Made by a program: the position numbers and the translations under genes. Below the pieces are notes generated by a model that was given only the letters and a program-made list of their open reading frames with translations, searched no databases and had not been told where the DNA came from. A stretch of 64,000 nt of DNA from Phaeodactylum tricornutum CCAP 1055/1 (lineage: Eukaryota > Bacillariophyta > Bacillariophyceae > Surirellales > Neidiaceae), in the NCBI RefSeq assembly GCF_000150955.2, contig NC_011672.1:434001-498000 (forward strand), read 5' to 3'. Below, one piece after another: positions 30,829-41,600 of this stretch. The stretch's first letter is position 1. Each line of letters opens with the position of its first letter.

Positions 30829-31210
30829 GTCACGTCGTCGTCATGCTTGGCTTTGCGGAAGGCTCGTGCTTACTTTTATCAAATTGTGTCGTGTACCGAC
30901 GATTGCAATCACTGTCATCGAAAATGGAAATTGGCTTGATATCGCATACCTATTCACATTCGTACGTCTGCTATTCGCCAGGTAATCATTTGAAAACGCT
31001 GGAGTACACAGGATTGAAATTTGATTTCATTCGTGAGATGACCCTGTCTTCGTACGCATACTTATTTACTGTGACGGTACTACGACAAGGAGAAGAAAGA
31101 GGCAAAGCTACCAACGAAGCGAAGCGTCAGCGAGTGTAAAGAAACGACCGTGTCGGAAAAGGCAGATATTTACATTTCACACCATTGCTTTCATTCGTCC
31201 TTTTAGGAGT
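30829..31210. promoter_or_regulatory. Divergent promoter region
   Basis: 382 bp between the pseudouridine synthase (-) and the plastid-type SelU gene (+). No exact copy of the recurrent motif; no gene seen. Confidence 0.4.
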
Positions 31211-32276
31211 ATGAGACAGCGAGTCTTTAGTGGTAGCTTGCTCGTTTTGGCAGCTTCCGCCATGGCGTTTTCGGCTACGTCCAACACGTGTTCTTCGGAG
31301 GTCTTTTCGGCGGCCGTTGTCGACTCGGTGAAAGACCAATTTGAAGGCTTTGTCGCTGCTCCAGAAATTTCCAAGAGAATGGCTTTGACTTCGTCGAGTA
31401 ACTTGCTGCAGGCAAACTCCAAAATGGTACGGATATACGCCCGTTCTTGTTGTCTGTATCCAGTCAAAACAATGTGTAAAGGAGAGAATGCCCAAATCGA
31501 ACACCGCGCTGACCCTGTGTCTCTTTGTATTTCGCGTAGTGGGAAATCGCGATTGACAAGACGAGCCAGACTGTTAGTGAGGGTGCCGAACTATCGAGCA
31601 GCGAAATGGTGGCGCAAAACTCGGGGGAATCTGGTTCCCTTTGTTTTGTTGTCCGTCGACCCGGTAAGTAGTGTAGTGCATTCGAACGGTGTCAACGTTT
31701 TCAATCGAAAACCTTTCGTCCTCATCAATGCAATACGTGGTTTTCATTCTGCAGGGTGAGTATTGTGCCGCGAGCATGGAATGACACTTTCCGTGCTAGC
31801 GGCAGAATATCCACAGTTCTTGGATGGCTTTCGCATGTTCGGAGTGGTCAAGGTAGGTTTAGATGACAGGACGGGTATTACCTTGAGCCGGCTATTTTCC
31901 AAATCATCGCCGACTCACTCGATCGTACTATTTTTTTTAGGAAACGGCCGTTGATGATGAAGGACTCGCTAACTTTCAACAAAATCATTTTCAATTTCCG
32001 TTATATCGGGACGAATCACTGTCCTTTTACAAGGCCTTTGGGAAGCGGAACTTGACTGTTTTCGGACTATTGAAACTTTTCACGAATTTTTCCATGATGC
32101 GCCGAATGAGTAAAAAAGCTATCGAAGGTAACATGGTGGGGGAGGGCATCGTACAAGGCGGTATTATAGTATTTGGAAAAGACGGAACACCTCGGGCAAT
32201 GTACGCCGAGGAGACGGGAAACGATTTGCCAATCAAAGATATTGTTATGGCGTTGGCTGCCGTTCGAAACGAGTAG
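31211..32276 (+). CDS. SelU-type selenoprotein (AhpC/TSA-like, PRXL2 family), plastid-type leader, in-frame UGA
   Basis: Four exons (31211-31426, 31540-31663, 31755-31852, 31941-32276) encode 257 residues if the TGA at 31757-31759 is read as selenocysteine. The spliced sequence around it reads LCFVVRRPG-U-VLCREHGMTLSVLAAEYP. The PRXL2/SelU family has RRPG followed by a U/C-x-x-C redox pair at exactly this place. The downstream part is conserved family sequence (FPLYRDESLSFYKAFG, GGIIVFGKDGTPRAMYAEETG). The N-terminus (MRQRVFSGSLLVLAASAMAF) is a signal peptide with an AMAF plastid motif. The family is thioredoxin-like and thought to act in thiol redox control. The convergent gene to the right shares all intron positions and the UGA. 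No convincing SECIS element was found by eye on this strand. Confidence 0.85.
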
Positions 32277-32625
32277 TGCTGGTTACTAGCAAAGAAGGGA
32301 TTTGAGTGAATTGATTGCGTGAATGATAAAGACGGCAAAGTGACGCCACCTGCCATTTTTTAACAACGCAAAAACATCTAGACTGGAGTCCCCTCAACGT
32401 TGTCAGTTCACTAAAGACCGATTTCTATTACTCAGCAAAAGTTGAGATATGCTATCGTCGTAGTAACAATCTAGCTATGCGTGGGGTTTTATGGCAGAAC
32501 ATAGGCAATCAATCGTTTTGTTCAAAAGCGAGCCGCCGAAAGCGATAAAAGCCCAGCCGTGCTTGCTTTTTCATTCAATACTTTGACTTTCCAGTCGCCT
32601 GTCACCCCTCGATCAAAACTCCAGT
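32277..32625. other. Shared 3' region of two convergent SelU genes
   Basis: 349 bp between the stop codons of the two convergent genes. Both 3' untranslated regions, and therefore any SECIS elements, should lie here or overlap the opposite gene. One SECIS-like hairpin was noted on the minus strand at 32521-32574. Confidence 0.6.
32521..32574 (-). promoter_or_regulatory. Weak SECIS-like hairpin
   Basis: Minus-strand RNA would have AUGA (32574-32571), then a 10-bp stem with one mismatch (32570-32561 with 32533-32524), then GA, the geometry of a SECIS core. The expected AA in the apical loop is not evident, so this is only a candidate for the leftward SelU gene. Confidence 0.25.
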
Positions 32626-33593
32626 CTATTCATTCCGCAACGCATTGAGCGTGGACACAATATCAACAACTGGAAGATCTTGGCCGGTTTCTTCCTTGAG
32701 CATTGCTCGGGGTTCGCCATCCTTTCCGAATACGATTAAACCACCCTTTTTGAATCCCTCGCCTTTGGTGTTCCCATCAATTTCCTTTTCCTTTAAGCGC
32801 TTCATCAAGGAAAAGTTGGCCAAGAGCCTCACTAATGAAAACAACCCAATCTTGCGGTTTCCTAGAGCTTTGTAAAGCGCATGTGAATCGTCGCGGTAGA
32901 TTGAATAGGGAAATGCTGAGTGCTGAAACGATGCTAATCCCTCGTCGTCCACTCCGGTTTCCTAACGAAAGGTTCCAGCAGTGTAAGCCATCATTCACTG
33001 TCAAAGCAAAAAAAGGCCCGTACATCATTCATTATATAAATACCTTGACCACCGCGAAAAGTTCAAAACCGTCTAGTTTCTCAGGATATTCTGCCGCGAG
33101 CACTGACAATGTCAAAGCGTGCTCGCGACACCACGGTCACCCTAGATCCAGTTGGGAAAAATGCACGAGTTAAGACAACATTTTGTGTTCAATCGCTGAG
33201 AAAGAAAGGCATACTTCATACGTACCTGGACGACGAACGACGAAGCAGATGCTGCCACTTCTTCCCAGATGGTTTTTCACCATTTCGTTGCCGTGGATTG
33301 TCTTCCCTTCCGAAACTGAGTGACCTTCTTCGCTGATGTGGATTTCGTGAACCTATTTCGCACCAAAAATGAGATAAAGTGAAATGTACGTTTTCAATGT
33401 ATTCGTTGCTGGCAGCAATTCTTGATCGATGTACACGAAAACGTACATTGATGCTAGCGAGGTCCGTCTTTTTCAGAGCGTCGGAAACGGCCATGGTTTT
33501 CGGGATGTGATCCTGAAAATTGCCGCCTTCGACTTGCTTTTTGATCGCCGCCTTGACGGCGGATTTGAACACGGGTCGGGCGCACGATGCCAT
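32626..33593 (-). CDS. SelU-type selenoprotein (AhpC/TSA-like, PRXL2 family), no leader, in-frame UGA
   Basis: Four exons (33593-33447, 33352-33226, 33141-33044, 32961-32626) encode 235 residues if the TGA at 33139-33137 is selenocysteine. The junction reads ICFVVRRPG-U-PWCREHALTLSVLAAEYP, so the redox pair is U-P-W-C. Exons 3 and 4 have the same lengths (98 and 336 nt) as in the convergent paralogue, and all introns fall at matching positions and phases. Downstream family motifs include FPYSIYRDDSHALYKALG and GGLIVFGKDGEPRAMLKEETGQDLP. The N-terminus (MASCARPVFKSAVKAAIKKQ) is basic without a hydrophobic core, so it is cytosolic or possibly mitochondrial. Thiol redox role by family. Reading TGA as a stop would discard a highly conserved 145-residue C-terminus, which is unlikely. 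Confidence 0.85.
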
Positions 33594-33982
33594 TCCGTGT
33601 GCTTCGTTTGCACTAGTAGACAGTGAAGTCGTTCCTTGCTGACACTTGTGCCTTGTAATTCTAACGAGCTGTCTTCAGAAACCTCCTGACAAGGCTGGGA
33701 AGGTCGAAGAATACGGTTTTCGTCCGATTCTGTAATCTAACTTGAATATTCAAACATTCAAAATTACATACCAGCCGTTTGAAGTGAAAGCGAAAATATT
33801 CTCACAGACAGCGAGAGTCGATAATGTAAAACGGACGGATTGACCGGAATTCTCCATGATTTTTCACTTCCTAACTCAAAGGATACGCCTTCGCACTTTG
33901 AAACGATATGGAAAGAAATGGTAAAGTTTGCTGGTTTTCGCAAGCTAGTAGAAAGGTTCAGGACGATTATGTCGTATAAAGT
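33594..33982. other. Intergenic region
   Basis: 389 bp between the start of the leftward SelU gene and the stop of the next leftward gene. AT-rich; no gene or strong repeat seen. Confidence 0.4.
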
Positions 33983-34525
33983 TTAGTTGCTGGGTTTCGA
34001 CACGCCGTCAGCAGCACGGTAAGCCTCTTTTTCTTTCTTCCATTTCTCATGATCGATGCCTAGGCCTTCTTGGTTGATCTTATCGTACTTTTCCGAATGC
34101 ATAACCTTTGGGCCCTTGGTTCCAGAGCGCGCCAAATGGATTGCACGTTCGGGCTCTTGCGTTCGAATTATCTCGTTCTTATGGTCGCTACTCAAGTGCT
34201 CCTTTCTGAACCAAATTCCGTTCGCCGTCATGAGAATGAAGAGTGCTGCAGCTGACAGTCCGACCACCAGACGTGGAAAAGTCCTTGGATCATTTGGATT
34301 TAGTGCTGCCTTGTTGGCGGCTGCAAAGAAACTTTGCTGTCGGTACGTTTTCTATGCAATTGTGAGAACAAAGCAAAATGCAATTGCTTTTGTTGATGAG
34401 AGTCGGGTTTTCTTTGTACATACCGGAATAAAGTCCTTTTCTGCTTCTTTGGCTGTACCGGACGCAAATTGCCTCCTTGGAGATGCAATCCTAAGTTTGC
34501 TGACAAATTTTTTTGCTGAGTTCAT
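33983..34525 (-). CDS. Small mitochondrial-type single-pass membrane protein
   Basis: Two exons (34525-34424 and 34336-33983) give 151 residues. The acceptor at 34337 keeps frame and yields QSFFAAANKAALNPNDPRTFPRL; a second AG downstream would also keep frame and drop about 9 residues. The N-terminus (MNSAKKFVSKLRIASPRRQFAS) is Arg/Lys/Ser-rich without acids, like a mitochondrial presequence. One hydrophobic segment (LVVGLSAAALFILMTANGIWF) is followed by a charged C-terminal tail of about 75 residues. This layout resembles accessory subunits or assembly factors of the respiratory chain, but I recognise no family. An exact TTGACTGTGAA lies 21 bp upstream of the ATG. Confidence 0.6.
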
Positions 34526-34545
34526 GGCGTTGGGATAAAACAGCT

Positions 34546-34556
34546 TTGACTGTGAA
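34546..34556 (+). promoter_or_regulatory. TTGACTGTGAA motif
   Basis: Exact 11-mer only 21 bp upstream of the ATG of the small membrane-protein gene (opposite strand). This implies a transcript-start-proximal or 5' UTR position. Confidence 0.45.
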
Positions 34557-35015
34557 AGATTCCTGTAATGGCGCTCTAATCTACTACTAGTGTTATTCAG
34601 TTTGTGAGAAGTAGTGCCCATGGAATACGCCAAGAAAAATTATCCTTCGAAGATCTTCCACATATATTAAGGAACCAGAATATTTTCGCTCTGTCACAAG
34701 TCACTGTTGCTATTTGGGTTTCAACAAAACTCCTTCCTGCCAGCTTTCGCAATATAACCGAATTCGATGGCATTCGGAAGACAACGTGAGGATTGTGATT
34801 GCTTAGGGCAGGTGGTTGTCACCCATGATACTTTCTCAAAAGTCTTCTGCACATGGATGCGTTGTAAACAGGATCTTCGAATCCTAGAAGGTGAAACACG
34901 TCTCTCGTAAATGAGTCAAAGGACATTTCCCTGTATCCCCTGTGTAGAGTTCAAAATCGAACAATGCTATCACAAATGGGATGAGCGACACTTTGAATAA
35001 TGATGCGCATCTAGA
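34557..35015. other. Intergenic region
   Basis: About 460 bp between a gene start and the 3' end of the phosphoglycerate mutase gene, both leftward. Nothing recognised. Confidence 0.4.
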
Positions 35016-36065
35016 CTACTTAGTCTGGTTCTTAACACCCTCGATTCGGGCGCGAATAGCATCCTGATCTCCAAGGTAACGTCCCTGTAAGGGAGCAATG
35101 GCACCGTCCTGAGGGATCGGCTTAAAGTCTTCGTCAAGTTCGTAAACTAGAGGGGTACCAGTAGGGATATTGAGTTCGGAAATTTCGGACTCGTCAATGC
35201 CGTCAAGATGCTTGACGAGGGCACGCAGCGAATTCCCGTGAGCAGCGACCATAACAGTTTTGCCCGCCTTTAACTCAGGGACGATCTCCTTGTTCCAAAA
35301 TGGTACAACGCGTTCAAGAGTAGTCGCCAGAGACTCGGTGAACTCATCCGGAAAGTCAAAGCCATTGTACCGCGGATCATTGGCAGGATGGTGCTCACTC
35401 GTCTTGTCGACCGTCGGCGGGGGAACGTCGTAGGAACGTCGCCAGACCAACACTTGATCCTTGCCGTACTTGTCAACAGTCTCCTGCTTGTCCAGCCCTT
35501 GCAGAGCTCCATAATGCCGTTCGTTGAGCTCCCATGCCTTCTTGACTGGGATCCACATAAGATCCGTCTGTTCCATAACGTGCCACATCGAGCGTATCGC
35601 ACGCTGTAGCAGCGATGTGAACGCTATGTCGGCCTTGATTCCTTCCTTCTTGATCAACTGACCGGCCTCAATAACCTCTTCATGTCCCTTGGGACTGAGG
35701 GGGCAGTCGTACCATCCAGTGAATTTGTTCTCGAGGTTCCATGTAGACTCCCCATGACGCACGAGGACGAGCGTGTGCTTGTCGGCAGCCTGTACGGCAG
35801 CAAAGCTAAAACAATAGCAATAATGAGATCAAGTGAACCCTTTTAGAATAGCAACAGTTCGCAAATGGTACACTCCGTTATAACAGCAGGGGCCAAGACT
35901 TGCATTAGATATGAGAACAGACATTTGGCTAGCCCGAAAAGGATTAGCGGTTCCTCGAATCTTTCAACAAAAAAGATACTGAGTGAATACGGATCCGTAA
36001 ACATACCTGCGCAGAGTTTTAACCCGAGTGGCGAGGAGAAAGCTGGAACGTGAAACAGCAAACAT
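35016..36065 (-). CDS. 2,3-bisphosphoglycerate-dependent-type phosphoglycerate mutase, mitochondrial-type presequence
   Basis: Two exons (36065-36007 and 35805-35016) with a 201-bp intron give 282 residues. Exon 1 plus the first codons of exon 2 encode MFAVSRSSFLLATRVKTLRS, an Arg/Ser-rich leader without acidic residues, as in mitochondrial presequences. The catalytic core has LVRHGESTWNLENKFTGWYD with the phospho-accepting His, SLLQRAIRS, WELNERHYGALQGLDK, the WRRSYDVPPP substrate loop and VAAHGNSLRALVKHLDG with the second His. The enzyme interconverts 3- and 2-phosphoglycerate. Diatoms and other stramenopiles are known to place the lower half of glycolysis in mitochondria, which fits the leader. 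The intron sits exactly between targeting sequence and enzyme. Confidence 0.9.
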
Positions 36066-37179
36066 AGTTTTAAACAGGAAGCAAAGTGATTGTTGAAGGC
36101 ACCTTGGGGAGAGAGCGACGACGACGATGCTTTGTTTGAGTTGGAACGAGGACCATGTACGAGTTTCGCGATGTGGCAGTCGTCACACCTTCATTGTTTT
36201 TTCGCCGTCACCCATGCTTCGCGCCCGAGATAAGCAGAACAGGATATTTTGGGACTACGGGCAGACTTTGATCAAGTCGTACTAGTCGATTTGTTTTGGA
36301 CGGAGCCCGAAATCCTGAATAAGCATTTGAACGAGCTACGTCCGGTCTGTTTCACTCTGAGATAAAAGGCGTACCGTTACAAATTATCAAAAACTAGTTT
36401 TTCAGTGAGATAGACACTTTTTCATGTGTAAATAGCAATTTTGGATTTAAGAACGAGTTTTCAAAACAAATTTTGGATAGCGACTTGGGGGTATTTAAGA
36501 TTTTCCGCAATTCTCACTATTGCGATGAATACTCCGAGACTTCAAGCTCCGTTAATGCCAAATCAAAGAGAAACATTCATTCTCCTTTTGAATTTTTGTC
36601 CAAAAAGAGGAATTACATTACTCGCATACATCAATATATTGTTGCAGATCGTACCTGGGTTATTTGTGTATGGGATATATCTGGGAACAGCGATTTTTAC
36701 ATAAGTACGGAAGATTGATATTTGGTCATCACTGCGGAAGCGAGTAACAGAAAATAATTTCATGTAATTACCTTACTTTAGGCTACATAGAAATTTATAG
36801 TTAATATCGTGGATAGTTCCACATTGCTCCGTCGCACTCAGTTCGAAACGATGATGGTAGACCAATAAATGAACTATTATCAACAGCAGTGGAATTAGTG
36901 TAGTGATGATATATCTTGAATTCCCCGGGACCGCTTTTTGCGCTCTATTCCGCTTGTGCGTCGATGCATTCGCCAAACAAATCCGTAATTCTCGTCTTTG
37001 CTCATATCGACACGGCTAGTCTTCGTATCCAGGGCTGAGAAACGAACCAAACGAGGTCCAGGCTACAGGCGTCGATGCACGGCCACGCTTTTGCTCATTT
37101 GGATTGATTGTACTGACTGCGAGCAGTTCATCCTCCCATCAATAGGCGTCTGTATTGGAATCGAGTGTTGCTCGCCTTC
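36066..37179. other. Long divergent intergenic region
   Basis: 1.1 kb between phosphoglycerate mutase (-) and the HMG-box gene (+). It is AT-rich around 36.4-36.8 kb with short ORFs lacking domains. No repeat or RNA gene recognised. Confidence 0.4.
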
Positions 37180-38382
37180 ATGGAGACATCGACTATAAGC
37201 GCAACGTCGACCTTAGTCAAGGGTGCAAATACTCAAGTCTCTAACCTACGAAAGATTGCTCCGCAAGGGACCGCTCGTAATTCCTCCGCCATGAAGGCCC
37301 CGGCTGCGATGAGAAAGCGTACGAAACGACAAAGAAGAGGTGCGAGAAAGCCCACAGATATGCCTCGACGGCCACTCAGCGCCTACAATCTCTTCTTCAA
37401 AGAGCATCGATCAGTCATTCTTGCTGAGCTGGAGAGCAGGGAAGATAAAGATAATTCTGGGCAAGGGAAGAAGGCCTCGACAGCTAGTCTTTTCTCGACT
37501 ATGGGAAAGGCGATTGCGAAGCGATGGAAAGAGCTTCCGGAGGAAAATTTGACTCGATTGAAGAATTTGGCCAACGAAGATATGAACCGATACCGCAAGG
37601 AAATGAACGAATATCACCGGAAACTCGCGCAAAAAGCCCGTCTCGAAACAAAGCCTTTGGACGATAAGACTGAAATAGGAAAAGAAAGTGACAAGCTGCC
37701 CAATCCCGAGCAAGTGCAAGCTAAGAATGCTAACTCTACTATGGAAGGAGCAGTCCGTCCTGTTCCCGCACACACCATGCAGTATCTCTCTTCGTTTGGT
37801 GACACGATCCCTTGGCTGAATACACGGCAGCTGCTATTGATGCAACGGAATCAGTTTTTCCGGAACCTTCCGCAAGTCAGTATCGGACAAGCGGGGATAG
37901 CCATGGGCGACAGAGACCCTTTCGAGCAACTACTGTGTGAACAAATAATTCGAGCTCAACTTCACAGTCAACAGCAGACTCAGACAACTAGACTAGCCCA
38001 TTTTCGCTTTTTAGATCATGAGGAAGCGCTACTTCAAGGCAGTGTCTCCGGTTCGGGCCGATTTCATGAAGCGAATGACTACGCAGTCGGAAACAATGCA
38101 ATGTTAGGAGTCGGCTATCCGGGTGCAATCACCTCTCGTATTTATGGAGCGGATGGTTTCCTACATCAAGGCTATGTGACTCTTGGTCAGCATAAGACTG
38201 GCAGACAGTTCTTAAGTTATACTGGACGAAGACAAGGACAATACCAGCAACTTTTAGCTCAGCAGCAAGTCGAGCGAAACCTCGAGCAATATTTGGCTAC
38301 CGGATCAAGCCCAACGTCCTTTGGATTGGTTGATTCGAATAGATCAAGAGGAAATCATCCCTACAGGTCATCATTACCTTAA
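37180..38382 (+). CDS. HMG-box DNA-binding protein
   Basis: Single exon, 400 residues from ATG 37180; the longer frame begins at a GTG. A basic stretch (RKRTKRQRRGARKP) precedes an HMG box at about residues 61-145. It starts DMPRRPLSAYNLFFKEHRSVIL, has a 25-residue Lys/Ser/Asp insertion, then GKAIAKRWKELPEENLTRLKNLANEDMNRYRKEM. HMG boxes bend DNA; this protein is presumably a nuclear chromatin or transcription factor. The C-terminal 250 residues are Gln/Asn-rich and low complexity without a known domain (LLCEQIIRAQLHSQQQTQTT, YQQLLAQQQVERNLEQYLA). The insertion in the box is unusual compared with the compact family fold. One copy of the TTGACTGTGAA motif occurs inside this coding sequence (37961-37971, reversed). 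Confidence 0.88.
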   Translation: METSTISATSTLVKGANTQVSNLRKIAPQGTARNSSAMKAPAAMRKRTKRQRRGARKPTDMPRRPLSAYNLFFKEHRSVILAELESREDKDNSGQGKKASTASLFSTMGKAIAKRWKELPEENLTRLKNLANEDMNRYRKEMNEYHRKLAQKARLETKPLDDKTEIGKESDKLPNPEQVQAKNANSTMEGAVRPVPAHTMQYLSSFGDTIPWLNTRQLLLMQRNQFFRNLPQVSIGQAGIAMGDRDPFEQLLCEQIIRAQLHSQQQTQTTRLAHFRFLDHEEALLQGSVSGSGRFHEANDYAVGNNAMLGVGYPGAITSRIYGADGFLHQGYVTLGQHKTGRQFLSYTGRRQGQYQQLLAQQQVERNLEQYLATGSSPTSFGLVDSNRSRGNHPYRSSLP

Positions 38383-38694
38383 AACTCTTCAGATCGGGCA
38401 AAAATAAGTACTGTCAGTGTTATCGTTGTTTGGCCGTGGGTTACCAAGCTCAAGTATCTTTGCACTTCCAATCCTCTTCGTTGCGCTAGCTATTGCTTTC
38501 GTCGCGGTTAGTAGACTCAACTAGGCAAACAAAAAAAATTTCATGTGATGTAACTTACTTTACAGCGTCAGCAAAAGGTCCGTGCACACGAGTATTTTAT
38601 ATCTCAGAAGATGATAAGAAATGAATACCTAACTGTAAGAATCATAGCTCGATTGCTCACATTACGTGATACTAACGTCCTGGTAAAGGTGATG
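38383..38694. other. Convergent intergenic region
   Basis: 312 bp between the 3' ends of the HMG-box and BEACH genes. No gene, strong hairpin or repeat seen. Confidence 0.4.
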
Positions 38695-41600
38695 CTACTT
38701 TGTACTGCTGCTGTTCTTTCGAAACATTACGTTGCCCAAAAACCCTCCTACCCCTCGATCTTTTACATCGGATGAAACCTCTCGACTGATGTCGCGTCCC
38801 ATTCCTGCCAAATGCCGGCCCATACCTAGCCCATCTCGGACTACTCGACTAAAGCGCTTTGCTGGCTTTGCAAGAGCAGTGCCGACCGACTGAGTCAAAC
38901 CGCCCTTCTTGTGGCGTTCGCTCCAAGCTGATATACCAGGGAGTGCGTGAAGCCGAAGCACTCCGTCAGAACAAGCAGCTGCAGCAACGACAGGGCGGTT
39001 CAAGCTAGGACCAAGATCCAGATCATATGAAGTTGCCAACGATTCTGAAGACGTAAGGTCATCCGACTCTGTAATTTGCCATTCGTCGAGAAAATCAAGC
39101 GGTTGTGACGCGGAAAGGCGATGAATAGTTACACCTCGTCCGCAGCATAACAGGGCAGCAGTACCATCAGGAGTGCACAGAATTTTGTTAGGAGCCCCTC
39201 TCCAGGATTCTAACGGTTTGAAACCAAGATGCTCACCTTCGAGATCGAACAAGTGTACTGATCTCACAGTTCGCTCAGAACCTGAATTGTACATCAGGAG
39301 AGTCTCACAGACGGTGACGATGAAGCCTTGTACAGACACAGCCAGAGATGGGCTAGCGAAACGAGTTTGGACTTCGTCGCACTCAGGGAACGTAAGAGCA
39401 TCTGAGGGCGGTCCAAAACTACGAATCAAAGTTCCATTGCCAATGGCGTGAAGACAGCATCGATTGGCTGAAATGGTAGCCGCGAGGTGAAGTGCAGAAC
39501 AGAGGCTGACGGCATTGATTTTTGACCCATGATGCCCTGACAAACGGACTCTAGGTCGCAAAGGCAGATAGTGGCTAGACATGAATCGCCAAATACTTGC
39601 ATTTCCATCAGCACATCCAACTATTGCAAGCTCTCCTCCCACGCCTCCATGCCCTGCTGCTGTGCCGATGGGATCAGTATGAATACAAGTAATCTGGGCA
39701 GAATGGACAGAAGGAACCAAAGCCTCTCCACGTATATTTCCTTTTGCAGGATCAACCAGTTGCATTCCAAGGGATCCTCGTGAGTCTGCAGCTGATAGAA
39801 CCAACAAAACACTTCTCCCGGCAAAAAGCGTCTTTGAAATCGCTACCGCAGGAATCTCGTTGGCCTTCGGAGTGTGTATCAGTCGGGGTACTGTTCGGAA
39901 ACGAGGAAGTTCTCTTTGCGCAATGAAGCAACCTGAATCGAAAGGAGGGGCAACTCCGTTTTCCAGTGAAAATCCCTCGGCCCTCCAAGCCCAGCGAAAT
40001 GTATGGAAAATTCCTTTTGAATCTATTGCAAGGCATCGGTCCATGCCAGCTAAACGAACAGCAACTAGCTCTCTATGAGGTCCTGGAGGAGGAGCATCGA
40101 GATGAACCCAATGAGATATTGGAGCTGAGCCAAAAGGTAAAAAAGACGATTCTGCTGCTACACTCCCGACCTCGGCATGTGGTGCAATCTCCGTTAATAG
40201 TGATTCGCCGGTAACGTCGGAGTCAATCTCAAGTCTGTCCTTTTGTGTATACGAACTGAGGTACTGATAGAATGAAAGCTTTTGGAAAGCGTAAGGAATG
40301 CGCCGAACGTGCGGGCGATTGAGGAGTTGCCTCGGGCACTGGCCAAAATGTGCAATCTGCAGCTCAGTCGCTTGCCGTAGTCCTTCGTCCTCAATACTAG
40401 CGACATCAACTGAGCCGTAATAAGTCAAATAAAAGAATACGTTGTTTGCCTTGATAGCCTCGGGCCCTTGTTGTTTTCGACCAAATATCAAATCAATCCA
40501 GTCTGGTAGCATTGCAGAACATACCTCACTCTCTAAGGCAGCTCTCATTACCTCGATGAACTTCTCAGGGCTTTCATCAGCCCAAGGAGGAAGGATAACG
40601 TCGCCCAAGACGTCTCCATCCTGCGCTGTCCCCAATTTAAAATCGTTCTTATTTTTCAAAAAACCTGGGTTGCAGTACCACTCAGGAGTAAGCTCTTTGA
40701 CTTCTGCTGCTGAAGAACCCGTACACATACTCCATGTTCTGGCAACTGAGCTAAATAGACGATCAGCAACATCAAAGTAACCGGATTGAAGCTGACGATG
40801 GAGACCAGCAAAAGGATGAAGACGAACGAGGAAGTGAAGCACAACACCAGCACTCGTCGAGTAATGACTACCGTACATGAATGGTGGAATTGAAGGATCA
40901 GCAAACGTGCTGAATCGTTCAATAAAATCTGCAAGCCGTTCTGGATTTAAGGCGCCGACTGGTTTTGAAAGATCGCGAAAGTTTCGAGGGTCTCTCAAGT
41001 CGGGAACTTCGTTGGATGTGTAGTTCGATAGTACCCAAGGCATCACAGGGTATTGGCATATGTCATTGTAGCTTCTCCCGGAAAGCATGTTGAGGTGTAG
41101 CAAGTAATCAAAATTTGATATTCTTCCTTCTGCCCATCCCATGGTCAGCCTGCTCATCTGGTCATGAAGGAACTGGTCGCTCCTGTCCGGCCATTCCTTG
41201 ATCGCCTGGGGCGGACATCGCTTCATGATGGCTCCGGCAGCATCATCTCGTCGTTCGTTACCTTCGTAGCCTGGTCCAAAGTCAAGAAACAATGAGGACG
41301 CCGGGGAAAAGAGTCCATAACCGCCAAATGATGTTCCGCCAGAAGGAATAAAAAACATTTCTATTGAAGAGTCACGCAATCGGTAGCGACGCAGGTAGAT
41401 ATGAGAGACCTCGGACAAGTTCCACCGTATTGACTTCGGTCGAAGGACTGCGATCTCGCGTTGCCTTCGTTCGGCACACTGCTGAAACATGTTGGGGTGT
41501 TCGCTGTTGCGCCCCCCTACTTCTTCGATCATCCGCTGTCTCTCCGCTTCCTCCTTGGCTGCCATCAGCTCTCCTTCGTAAAATCCTTCAGGATCGCCGT

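Noticed and set aside
31757-33139. The TGA codons of the SelU genes as ordinary stops or pseudogene lesions
   Set aside because: Both copies carry TGA at the identical redox position with conserved sequence on both sides and intact exon structure; two independent lesions at the same codon are improbable.
34871-34886. A TTCGAATCC stretch resembling a tRNA T-loop
   Set aside because: No matching acceptor, D or anticodon stems could be built around it.
34978-34987. TGGGATGAGC, identical to the first ten bases of the MITE end
   Set aside because: Similarity stops after ten bases and no second end is nearby; a match of this length is plausible by chance in 64 kb.
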